From Paenibacillus popilliae ATCC 14706 (GTDB taxonomy: Bacteria > Bacillota > Bacilli > Paenibacillales > Paenibacillaceae), in contig NZ_BALG01000023.1 in NCBI RefSeq assembly GCF_000315235.1, forward strand, positions 1-50,495: DNA of 50,495 nt, in the 5' to 3' direction. Shown here one piece after another: positions 42,653-50,495 of this stretch. The position numbers and the translations under genes were made by a program. The notes beneath the pieces were generated by a model, which did no database searches, was not told where the DNA came from, and saw nothing but the letters and a program-made list of their open reading frames with translations. Every line of letters begins with the position of its first letter. Within the stretch, counting starts at the first letter, position 1.

Positions 42653-43262
42653 CCATAGCCTAAGGCAGGAGGCGCAATTCCTCTCCGAATTCGTATAAAA
42701 ACCATTCCAACCAACAAGCGGGATGTATGCCCCGTGACGTGTTGCAATAAAGACTAGTTTTCTTATAAAAATTGCATGGTTTTACATCTTTAATATCGGC
42801 ACTTTTGGACCAAAGATTTAGTCATTCCACGAAAAATATGTCGAATCAGGAAAAACTCATTAGACGGATCGGTCAACAAGGAATAGCTGAAGCGGATCGC
42901 CAAGCAGACGGGCGGAACATCGTTCATTACCGGCAACCTTCTGGCCGCTGTCATCATTCGGCAATCGCAGGGTCAGCCTGGCCGAATCAGGGTGATACGA
43001 GAAGAGCCGAAGCGCAAGGCCCGGCTCTGTCTGTTATCGCTATAGAAATGCCCGCTGCACACTAGCTCCCTCCCTGGGACACCGGCGCTGTGCCTGTACT
43101 GTCATCCATCGCACCAAGATCTCCTAACATTTACTGTTTCCTTGTCAACATTCCGCTGATGGCTCCCAATTTCGACACAAAACACCCTGCCCTACCTTGG
43201 AGTGCCCGTTCCGGCATCCATCATCTGCAGTTCAGCGTGTGGGGGCGCCCCCACAGCGCACA
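42653..43262. other. Intergenic upstream of the injection cluster
   Basis: It contains the promoter candidate at 42793-42820. From about 42894 to 43052 a plus-strand frame reads KRIAKQTGGTSFITGNLLAA and onward with normal-looking residues but no start codon and stops on both sides; a decayed gene fragment I cannot name. The rest (43060-43260) shows no feature. Confidence 0.4.
42793..42820 (-). promoter_or_regulatory. Sigma-D (motility-type) promoter candidate for injection cluster
   Basis: Minus strand TAAA (42817-42820), 16-base spacer, GCCGATAT (42793-42800). The sigma-D consensus is TAAA-N14..16-GCCGATAA; seven of eight -10 bases match. It lies about 240 bases before the first gene. No good sigma-A promoter was seen in the same interval. 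Confidence 0.5.
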
Positions 43263-44711
43263 TTACTTCCGTCTGCGCGGCGCCTTTCCCTTCTTGCCTA
43301 GGCCTTGGGCGGCGTTCCGCCCGAAGCGCTGTCCGGCCGCGGACGAGCCTCGCTTCCCGCCGCCCGTGCCGCCACCGGCTCTGCGGCGTTCCGGCCTCGC
43401 GTCTGCCGTGCCGTGCACACCTGCGCCCCGGCCGCTTCCATACCGAGCGGATCTGCGGCCGCGTTCGCCGCGCACGCTATCACTGCGCTCGCTATCACTG
43501 CGCACGCTGTCACTGCGCTCGCCAGACGGGCCGCCTCGGCTCTGCCGGCGCAGCTTCATGCGGATGCCCTGCTCGATGAGAGCGAGATAGCTCCCATCCC
43601 GGGACGCGGCCAGCGTAATGGCCCATCCGGCTCCGCCCGCACGGCCCGTCCGGCCGATGCGATGAATATAGCTCTCCGCGTCATGCGGAATATCGTAGTT
43701 GAATACATGTGTAATTCCTTCCACATCCAGTCCACGGGCCGCCAGATCGGTCGCCACCAGCAGTTGCACATTTGCCTTCCGGAACCGCTTCATCACCTGC
43801 TCCCGCACCGCCTGGGTCAGATCGCCGTGCAGTTCGTCCGCATCGTAGCCCTTCGCCTTGAGTGCCTCATATAGCTTCTGAGCCCGCCGCTTCGTGCGGC
43901 AAAAGATGACGGCCTGATAAGGGCGATGCTCGTCGAGGAGACGGAACAGCGTCTCTGGCTTCGCCCGATCCGTCGTCTCCACCACCAGCTGGCGAATATC
44001 CTTCACCGTCACCTGCTCCGCCTCCACCCGGAGATCAAGCGGCGACCGCATGAAGCGCGCGGCAAGCGCGCGGACCGGCTGCGGCATCGTCGCCGAGCAG
44101 AGTATCGTCTGCCGGTTGGATGGCGTGTGGGCGATGACATCCTCCACTTCGGGAAGAAAACCCATATGCAGCATCTGATCGGCCTCATCCAGCACAAGCA
44201 TGCGGATGCCGGATCCGTCGAAGGTGCCCCGGCGCAGATGATCAGTCAAACGCCCCGGCGTGCCGATGACCAACTGGCATGCGCCCTGCAGCTTGCGGAT
44301 CTGCTTCTCTACATCCTGGCCTCCGTAAGCGGCCAGCACATGAATGCCCCCGCTTCCATCCTGGGCGGAGTCCGTCAGCTTTTTCGCCTCTGCCGTAATC
44401 TGCAGGGCCAGTTCCCGCGTCGGCGCGACGATAAGCGCTTGCGCCTGGGGCTGCTCCGGATGAATCCGCTGCAGGATCGGAAGCAGGAACGCCAGTGTTT
44501 TCCCCGTCCCGGTCTGTGCTTGCAGCACAGCATCCCGACCAGCCAGCGCGGCAGGGATTGCTTGAATCTGAATCGGCGTCGGCGCCTTAATACCTTGCTT
44601 CGTTAATCGATTCGCCCACTCTTGGCGAATGCCCAATGTTATAAAGCCTGACAGACAGGCCACCTCATTTCTTCGCAATACATATGCATTGGTTTCTCTT
44701 TCGTTATTCAT
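43263..44711 (-). CDS. DEAD-box ATP-dependent RNA helicase
   Basis: A 482-residue helicase. Motifs in order: Q-motif KAPTPIQIQAIPAALAGRD, motif I AQTGTGKT, Ia PTRELALQ, GG, Ib TPGRL, II VLDEADQM, III SATMP, IV VIFCRTK, V VATDLAARGLDVEGI, VI HRIGRTGR. The C-terminal 95 residues are basic and low-complexity, with RSDS/ERSDS repeats and Gly/Arg-rich segments (GRGAGV, GGGTGGGKRG), an RNA-binding tail seen in cold-shock type helicases. The start is uncertain: ATG 44711, or GTG 44720 overlapping the YwbE stop (GTGA). Probably assists ribosome assembly or mRNA turnover. Co-transcribed with ywbE. Confidence 0.93.
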   Translation of the reverse strand: MNNERETNAYVLRRNEVACLSGFITLGIRQEWANRLTKQGIKAPTPIQIQAIPAALAGRDAVLQAQTGTGKTLAFLLPILQRIHPEQPQAQALIVAPTRELALQITAEAKKLTDSAQDGSGGIHVLAAYGGQDVEKQIRKLQGACQLVIGTPGRLTDHLRRGTFDGSGIRMLVLDEADQMLHMGFLPEVEDVIAHTPSNRQTILCSATMPQPVRALAARFMRSPLDLRVEAEQVTVKDIRQLVVETTDRAKPETLFRLLDEHRPYQAVIFCRTKRRAQKLYEALKAKGYDADELHGDLTQAVREQVMKRFRKANVQLLVATDLAARGLDVEGITHVFNYDIPHDAESYIHRIGRTGRAGGAGWAITLAASRDGSYLALIEQGIRMKLRRQSRGGPSGERSDSVRSDSERSDSVRGERGRRSARYGSGRGAGVHGTADARPERRRAGGGTGGGKRGSSAAGQRFGRNAAQGLGKKGKAPRRRK

Positions 44712-44716
44712 AAATT

Positions 44717-44935
44717 TCACTGTGCCGAATCGACGGATCCGAGAACCCGCTTCACCCGGCCGACCTGCCCGTCCTGCAGGCGAACCTTGATGCCATGCGG
44801 ATGATAGGCCGAATTCGTAAGAATATCTTTGACGACGCCCCGGGTGGTCTTGCCGGTGCGCTGATCCTGCTTCAGGACAATATCCACCTCCAGGCCGGGG
44901 CGGATGCTCGCCCGCTGCTGACCGCTCTGTTCCAT
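44717..44935 (-). CDS. ywbE: YwbE family protein
   Basis: A 72-residue protein of the YwbE (DUF2196) family: IRPGLEVDIVLKQDQRTGKT, TRGVVKDILTNSAYHPHGIK, VRLQDGQVGRVKRVL. These motifs are well conserved across Firmicutes and give a small beta-barrel; molecular function is unknown, an RNA-related role is often suspected. ATG 44935 follows GGAGGGA. Its stop overlaps or is close to the start of the helicase gene, so the two are coupled. Confidence 0.9.
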   Translation of the reverse strand: MEQSGQQRASIRPGLEVDIVLKQDQRTGKTTRGVVKDILTNSAYHPHGIKVRLQDGQVGRVKRVLGSVDSAQ

Positions 44936-45453
44936 ATGCTTCCCTCCTTCACGCACAGCTCTTTCCGGTCAGACCGAGCGCCTCTTGGAATGCCGTCTCT
45001 CAACATGGAAAGGCTCTTTTCTCGGCTTCAACCGCTTAGGGATCATCCGCTCCCCATCCATTCCAGCATCCATTCACACTCGATTCCATTTTATTTTCCC
45101 CATGTTACAGGAAAGCAGGGAAAAATGCCACTAGATCAAGCCGCAGCGCAAGGACGAACATGATCATCGCCGTCCTTGATCCCGCCTTTACGTTCAGCTT
45201 CCCCCAAAAGTTGCAACATTCAGGTTGTTGAGAAACTCCAGGGGAGTATCAGGCATTTCATTTATGAGTTCCAGTCTGATATGTGTCCGACAACCCGGCC
45301 CTGTACGGGAATGCTCACGGCAAGCCGGATCAGGAAGTGTACGCGCAGGTGAATGATAAGACATTCGAGGTGATCCGCAACAAGCCTGCGCCTTCGAGAG
45401 GCGGCAGGCTTGCGGATTTTGAACATGATTGAGAGCGGACGATAGCCGCCCGC
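44936..45453. other. Intergenic with a gene fragment
   Basis: No intact gene. An inverted repeat AAGGACG/CGTCCTT lies near 45147-45175. The fragment at 45292-45432 is listed separately. No promoter recognised. Confidence 0.4.
45292..45432 (+). pseudogene. Unidentified C-terminal gene fragment
   Basis: A 46-codon plus-strand frame reads NPALYGNAHGKPDQEVYAQV and ends KPAPSRGGRLADFEHD at a TGA. It has the composition of real coding sequence but no start or ribosome binding site, and upstream sequence changes frame. It looks like the end of a decayed gene; family not recognised. Confidence 0.35.
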
Positions 45454-46062
45454 TTATTGAATTTGGTAGTGCTTTTCAAGCTTTTTGCCAAGATACCATA
45501 GCAGGAACAGTCCCGCCACCGCCACGAGCAGGCGCCACGGATGAGAGATGAAACTCTGCCAATCATGGCCGACGAAGGACATCATGAATACCATAACCCC
45601 TTTGCCCAACACGACGGCGGCGACAAATATCCGCTTCGGCACATTGCTTGCGCCAGAGGCGATATTGACGAAGAAGGAAGGGGTGAACGGAAAGCAGTAC
45701 AACAAGAACAGTGGCGAAAAGCCTTTGCGTTCAATCCATGAGAAGAAATGCTCCGCCTTCGGGTATTTCGCCGACAAATAGATGCTGAATTTCCCCCCGA
45801 ACCGTCGCGCGGACAGGAAGATAAGTAGCGCTCCCGCGACCGTGCCGAGCCATGAATAGATGAAGCCGAGCCACAAGCCGTAGGCGGATGCATTGCCCGC
45901 GACGATAATGAACAGCGGCAAGAAGGGCAGCAGCGCCTCCACCATCGGCAGAGCGATGCCTGGGACGGGGCCGTGGGAGGAATATTTCTCCAGCAAAGCT
46001 TGAATCTGCTCCCTGTCAAGCTGTGACAAATTGTGATAGGTATGTTCCAACCATTCCAGCAT
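45454..46062 (-). CDS. TVP38/TMEM64 (DedA-like) family membrane protein
   Basis: A 202-residue protein with about five membrane segments (ALPMVEALLPFLPLFIIVAG; YGLWLGFIYSWLGTVAGALL; PLFLLYCFPFTPSFFVNIAS; FVAAVVLGKGVMVFMMSFVG; LLVAVAGLFLLWYLG). The motif GTVAGALLIFLSARRFG and the reentrant-type FPFTPSFFVN are typical of the SNARE-associated/TVP38 family, membrane proteins linked to lipid scrambling or transport. The ATG 46062 follows AAAGGGG by 7 bases. It is separated by only 17 bases from the preceding minus-strand gene at 46080, so the two may form an operon. Confidence 0.85.
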   Translation of the reverse strand: MLEWLEHTYHNLSQLDREQIQALLEKYSSHGPVPGIALPMVEALLPFLPLFIIVAGNASAYGLWLGFIYSWLGTVAGALLIFLSARRFGGKFSIYLSAKYPKAEHFFSWIERKGFSPLFLLYCFPFTPSFFVNIASGASNVPKRIFVAAVVLGKGVMVFMMSFVGHDWQSFISHPWRLLVAVAGLFLLWYLGKKLEKHYQIQ

Positions 46063-46079
46063 GATGACCCCTTTGTCTT

Positions 46080-46646
46080 CTATGAGTACTTCCGCCTCTT
46101 GCTCTTGTGACGCACTTTGGTTCGCAGATCACCCCGATAGACGAGCTGCAGGGAAGGAGAATGGCGGAAATCCTCCGGCGTCACCCGTACCCAGCTCTTG
46201 TCCACCACATCCATTCCATGCTCCTGCAACATGGAGGCAACGAATTGGGAGCAGAAATAAGCATTCTCCCGGCGGATATCTATATTAAAAATGATACCGA
46301 ACAGGCCCAGCAGATTATATTTGTACTGTTCCGGATTCCGCTCCATCTGCTTCAAGCGCAGACGGATCCGTTCATATACTTCCGTGCTTACGGTGCAAGA
46401 GTACAGCGCACATTGCGTAGGACGATGCTCCGCCCGAACAAGGTATCCCTGAACCCGCTCCTTGACGAAGCCGCCATGGAACGGATTGAGCGGATGCTTC
46501 CTGCCGAAGCTGTACACCTCCCTCAGCTCGGAATCGAGCGCGATCGACGCGTGATTTAGCGGCGCCTTCGTATAGCACCGGATAAGTTTGGAGAAGATCG
46601 TGCCCGTGTCGGTAAGAAGGATATAAATCTTCCTCTCGTCCACCAT
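46080..46646 (-). CDS. YiiX/YebB-like permuted NlpC/P60 putative cysteine peptidase
   Basis: A 188-residue protein. A His in LNHASIALD and a Cys in AYFCSQFVASML match the permuted papain-like (YiiX/YebB) layout, in which His precedes Cys; such domains act on peptidoglycan or lipids in many bacteria, though others are uncharacterised. No signal peptide, so probably cytoplasmic or membrane-associated; N-terminal hydrophobic stretch KIYILLTDTGTIF. C-terminus is Lys/Arg-rich (RTKVRHKSKRRKYS). The start ATG 46646 has only a weak site (GGTTGGTGAG). It leads into the TVP38 gene. Confidence 0.72.
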   Translation of the reverse strand: MVDERKIYILLTDTGTIFSKLIRCYTKAPLNHASIALDSELREVYSFGRKHPLNPFHGGFVKERVQGYLVRAEHRPTQCALYSCTVSTEVYERIRLRLKQMERNPEQYKYNLLGLFGIIFNIDIRRENAYFCSQFVASMLQEHGMDVVDKSWVRVTPEDFRHSPSLQLVYRGDLRTKVRHKSKRRKYS

Positions 46647-47026
46647 GCTCACCAACCTGTAATTAATTTCAAAAAATATGAATGAAGCGCTCCTGCCAGC
46701 GTATACTCACGAGGAGTGGCCGAGCGAACAAGACGTAATGCCCTATCCGGAACATGCTGAAATGTGCCGCTCAAACGTCTTTCCTGACAGCGAGACGCCC
46801 TTCCGGCGGCTCGGCCCAGTGAATCCTCTCCTATTGTAGTGGAGTGGCAGATGAAATAACACAATCCCACGACCAGATTCGACCTAGACCATCGTCGGGG
46901 ACAAGTCGGAAGATCGTATGACAATTCCTCATTCACAGTTCCCTCTTTATGTTTGCCGCAAGCTCGCAACGGCCGAACAGCATACGGCACTGAGCCCGCA
47001 CGAAGCGTGCCTTCCCGCTGCCGATT
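46647..47026. other. Intergenic, nothing certain
   Basis: About 380 bases upstream of the gene at 46080 and downstream of the LacI-type gene. A plus-strand frame of 53 codons (ATG 46679 to 46840) has no ribosome binding site and is not supported. No terminator with a T run found. Confidence 0.3.
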
Positions 47027-48058
<1,032 letters not shown>

Positions 48059-48070
48059 CTAATCTTAAGA

Positions 48071-48325
48071 GGGTATTCCAAAAATCCGCTTTTGATCACG
48101 AAGCGACTAGGTTAGGCAACGCAACATCGAATCTTGTACTCACTCTCGAACAGCGTATGCTTCCGAGGTATGTTTCCTGCGGAAACATGGTAGCTGCACA
48201 TGCAGTCTGTTCTACACTGCGCTGCTCTTTGCAAGTTTTGCGTAGCAAAACTCGCTTCGCAAACATATGTTTCGAGTTCAAGCAACCTTCTCGGTGTTGA
48301 AAACCGGACTTTTTGAACACGTACT
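48071..48325. repeat. MITE-like inverted-repeat element
   Basis: About 255 bp bounded by imperfect inverted ends: TTCCAAAAATCCGCTTTTGA at 48075-48095 and, inverted, TTCAAAAAGTCCGGTTTTCA at 48296-48316. Inside are two further palindromes (GTTTCCTGCGGAAAC; AGTTTTGCGTAGCAAAACT). It carries no gene. Size and structure fit a non-autonomous miniature element; I recall similar sequences as repeats in Paenibacillus genomes but could not search. Confidence 0.55.
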
Positions 48326-48356
48326 AGAAGCTAGTTATCCCTCATTGTACTTCTTT

Positions 48357-48632
48357 TTTAGTAAATGTACAATTATTTTAGTAAATAAATAGCATCTGCC
48401 GTGTCATGGAAGCAGATCACCCGCTATCTAGAGGATAGCGGGTGGAACGGCTCGATGCCGCAGCGGGAGCGGGCCATCTGGTGCTGTCCGCATGAATTGA
48501 TTCCCACTAATCCCGCCTTCACCAACGTAAAACGTGAACCAGCTTCGCTCTTGTCATCAGATATACAGAAAATGGTTCCCTGAAGTAAAACAAAATCAAT
48601 TGGTTTTACTAAAATATTTACTCCAAAAAGGC
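48357..48632. repeat. Second inverted-repeat segment
   Basis: About 275 bp with AT-rich inverted ends: AGTAAATGTACAATTATTTT AGTAAAT on the left and, inverted, AGTAAATATTTTAGTAAAAC on the right. Between them is GC-rich sequence with a hairpin CCGCTATC/GATAGCGG (48421-48441). No supported gene; possibly another miniature element. Confidence 0.35.
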
Positions 48633-48652
48633 CGAAAGTAGAAAAATCCCAC

Positions 48653-48686
48653 AAAAAAAAGGAAGAAGCGAGAAGCGTCTTCTTCC
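48653..48686 (-). terminator. Rho-independent terminator after DUF1634 gene
   Basis: Minus strand GGAAGAAG, 10-base loop, CTTCTTCC, eight T; 16 bases past the stop at 48702. Confidence 0.92.
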
Positions 48687-48701
48687 GGAAAGGTGTCTCG
48701 A

Positions 48702-49061
48702 TTATGTTCCGGCTCGCCCGAGTACGAAGCTGATGAGCAAAATCGCGAGCACGAGTGCCGTGATGCCCGCGTAAACCCTATCGCCCTCCTTCAAGAAGAC
48801 GAGAATGGATACGGCGACGCGGAAGACGGGGGTAAGGATAAGCAGAAGCAGCCCGAGCGATATAAATGCATAGGCATTGAAGCCCGCCACTCCTGCAGCG
48901 ACCTCGGCAACGGTCGTCGGGAAGCTAGCGTCCGGGTACCCGCTCTCGCCCGTTGCGAGGAAGAGAAGCAGCCCGAAGGCAATGAACAGCCCCGCCACCA
49001 CTACACCGATCCGCAGCAGCCGGCTGACCGTCAGCTCGACATCGTCCGCCCTCGAATTCAT
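48702..49061 (-). CDS. DUF1634 membrane protein
   Basis: A 119-residue protein with three membrane helices (LRIGVVVAGLFIAFGLLLFL; AYAFISLGLLLLILTPVFRV; AGITALVLAILLISFVLG). The LLILTPVFRV motif is typical of DUF1634. The start ATG 49061 overlaps the stop of the TSUP gene (ATGA), a strict coupling that is widespread for this pair, so it is probably an accessory subunit of that transporter. A terminator follows. Confidence 0.9.
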   Translation of the reverse strand: MNSRADDVELTVSRLLRIGVVVAGLFIAFGLLLFLATGESGYPDASFPTTVAEVAAGVAGFNAYAFISLGLLLLILTPVFRVAVSILVFLKEGDRVYAGITALVLAILLISFVLGRAGT

Positions 49062-49894
49062 ATCCAGCCCACCCCCTGCAGAATCATCTCAATGGCGACA
49101 TATCCCAGAATCGGTATGAACAGCAGCCGGATCGTGCGGCTCTTCATCTGCTGCATCAGACGCGATCCAAGCACCGAGCCTGCCAGTACGCCAATAGCGA
49201 CGGGAGCGGCAATGCCCGGGTCGATGTCTCCGCGGAAAAAATAGATTCCGGTGCTCGCCGCAGCGGTCACCCCCATCATGAAATTGCTGGTGGCGCTGGA
49301 GACCTTGAGCGGCAGCTTCATAAATATGTCCATCGCCATCACCTTGAAGCTGCCGCTTCCGATGCCGAGCAAACCGGAAATAACGCCGGCCGCATACATG
49401 ACGCCGAATCCGCCGTAGACATTGGCCACCTGATACTCGACCTGCCTACCCAGTGCTTTATCGTAATACGAGCCGTTCATTCTTAGCTTCTGCGCGAGCG
49501 GATGAGCCTTCGTATGTTCGGGAAGCTCGGCGTTCACCTTCTTCACCATGCCGATGGCCGAACTCAACAGAAGCAGGCCGAACAGAATGAACAGCACGTT
49601 CGGCGCGATCAAGCTCGCGACGAAGGCTCCCGTTACCGCACCTGTCGTCGTCGCCACCTCCAGGAACATGCCGATCCGCAAATTCGTAAGCCGATCGCGC
49701 AAATACGCGATCGCCGAACCGCTGGATGTCGCGATGACCGAGATGATGCTAGCCCCGATCGCATACCGGATATCAACATCGAACAGCAGCGTGAGCGCAG
49801 GCGTAATAATAATGCCGCCTCCCAGGCCGAGCACGGCCCCTACGGTGCCCCCGACCAAGGAAATAAGCAGCAGCTGTATCGTCGTCATGATCAT
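49058..49894 (-). CDS. TSUP-family (TauE/SafE) sulfite/anion exporter
   Basis: A 278-residue membrane protein of the TauE/SafE family with about eight helices; the family repeats are VGGTVGAVLGLGGGIIITPAL at the N-terminus and SGLLGIGSGSFKVMAM in the second half. Family members export or import sulfite, sulfoacetate and other organosulfur or carboxylate anions; the substrate here is unknown. The start is ATG 49894 or 49888. The strongest ribosome binding site, AAAGGAG, precedes a three-codon frame (MKK) whose TGA overlaps the ATG at 49894, so initiation may be coupled. Two-gene operon with the DUF1634 gene. Confidence 0.88.
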   Translation of the reverse strand: MIMTTIQLLLISLVGGTVGAVLGLGGGIIITPALTLLFDVDIRYAIGASIISVIATSSGSAIAYLRDRLTNLRIGMFLEVATTTGAVTGAFVASLIAPNVLFILFGLLLLSSAIGMVKKVNAELPEHTKAHPLAQKLRMNGSYYDKALGRQVEYQVANVYGGFGVMYAAGVISGLLGIGSGSFKVMAMDIFMKLPLKVSSATSNFMMGVTAAASTGIYFFRGDIDPGIAAPVAIGVLAGSVLGSRLMQQMKSRTIRLLFIPILGYVAIEMILQGVGWI

Positions 49895-50278
49895 TTTTTC
49901 ATCCGATGCTCCTTTCCCTCCCCTTTCTCCTTTAAGATGTCCCAGAGGATGCCAAGGAATGCGGACGCTCTGCTCTTTTCCCTGTCCAAAAAGCCCCCCA
50001 CCCGTCGTGGAATGTCAACTGGATCGGCTACACTTAGTTGGACAGAAAACCCCCATGGCCTGTCGGCCACCACGATGAATGAAAATGAGGGTTGCCAATT
50101 TGAGATTCTTCTGCGCAAATAAAGATAGGCAGATCAAAGGTCGAATTTTTTTTGGTGAGCCACATCCCGCCTATTGCAGCTTTGAGCACCGCCGATTGTT
50201 GCCCTGAGCACGTGTACAAAAGTACACCTCTCGTTGCTGCATGATCTGTTCAATCCAAAGCAAGGGAGTGAAGTTGGA

Positions 50279-50495
50279 ATGGATACGATATTGGAACGGT
50301 GTGCAGGGTTGGATGTGCACCAAGAGACTGTCGTTGCCTGTATATTGGCAGGGTCTCTGGACAAGAACTTGTCTTGGCGAATCCACAGCGAATCAAAAAC
50401 ATGCCAGGCAAAAAAACAGACATGAAAGACGCGGTCTGGATCGCTCAATTGCTGCGCTGCGGATGGATCGAAGCGAGCTTCGTGCCGCCGGAAGA
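50279..50495 (+). pseudogene. IS110-family transposase, broken and cut by window end
   Basis: Start ATG 50279 (AAGGGAG upstream) reads ERCAGLDVHQETVVACILAG, the IS110 N-terminal Asp motif. Near 50385 an internal deletion removes about 70 residues and changes frame, after which KTDMKDAVWIAQLLRCGWIE and ASFVPPE follow. The window ends here, so the C-terminus is unseen. It is in the same orientation as the remnant at 515-977 and very similar to it. Confidence 0.85.

Noticed and set aside
43440-43540. Direct repeats in the helicase C-terminus as a possible CRISPR-like array
   Set aside because: They encode in-frame RSDS repeats of the RNA-binding tail and have no spacers.
46679-46840. 53-codon plus-strand frame (MNEALLPAYTHEEW...)
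   Set aside because: No ribosome binding site and no relation to neighbours.

Overview
The window looks like a chromosomal segment of a Paenibacillus-type Firmicute. The grounds are strong AGGAGG-type ribosome binding sites, sigma-A promoters, a C74-type purine riboswitch, Gram-positive families (CcdC, YwbE, KtrB, DUF1634/TSUP, NusG domain II with Gx transporter) and GC-rich coding sequence. It is littered with decayed insertion sequences and with genes that have lost their middles. IS110-type remnants lie at both ends, in the same orientation.

Region 1 (1-9.3 kb) is a long minus-strand gene run. It holds a NusG-domain-II protein, an unusual fusion of a Gx-transporter membrane domain with an ECF-type ATPase, a second ECF ATPase, EcfT, a U32 peptidase-family protein, a class III aminotransferase and a UbiA-type prenyltransferase. 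A divergent ApbE flavin transferase lipoprotein sits next to it. The gene content recalls flavin-based extracellular electron transfer loci, but no flavinylated substrate protein or Ndh2 is present. Region 2 (10.4-21 kb) is housekeeping and transport: formate/nitrite channel, FAD-dependent dehydrogenase under a purine riboswitch, TPR membrane protein, KtrB, CcdC and a purine permease. It also contains the wrecks of a GH20 hexosaminidase and of HrpB. Region 3 (21.5-23.5 kb) holds two small proteins and IS200/IS605 and IS21 remnants.

Region 4 (23.5-42.8 kb, all minus strand) is the most interesting part: an apparently single transcription unit of 18 genes that I read as an atypical contractile-injection (T6SS/phage-tail-like) apparatus of a Gram-positive bacterium. 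In transcription order it encodes a 740-residue sheath candidate, two tube-like proteins, a J-domain protein, two FHA proteins, an apparently active and an apparently degenerate PP2C, two unrecognised proteins, an Hsp70/actin-fold protein, a baseplate/fibre-like protein, a small protein, a VgrG-like spike, a pentapeptide-repeat protein, a small protein that may be immunity-like, a DUF4280 PAAR-like tip and a second VgrG-like spike. A sigma-D-like promoter lies upstream. No ClpV, gp25, TssJLM or Ser/Thr kinase is visible. Spike, tip, FHA, PP2C, J-domain and Hsp70-fold assignments rest on motifs. Sheath, tube and baseplate assignments rest mainly on gene order and are inference.

Region 5 (43-50.5 kb) carries a DEAD-box helicase with YwbE, a TVP38-type membrane protein, a YiiX-like putative cysteine peptidase, a LacI-type regulator, two MITE-like inverted-repeat segments, and DUF1634/TSUP anion-transport genes. 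All homology statements are from reading the sequence and recalled family features; no database search was run.
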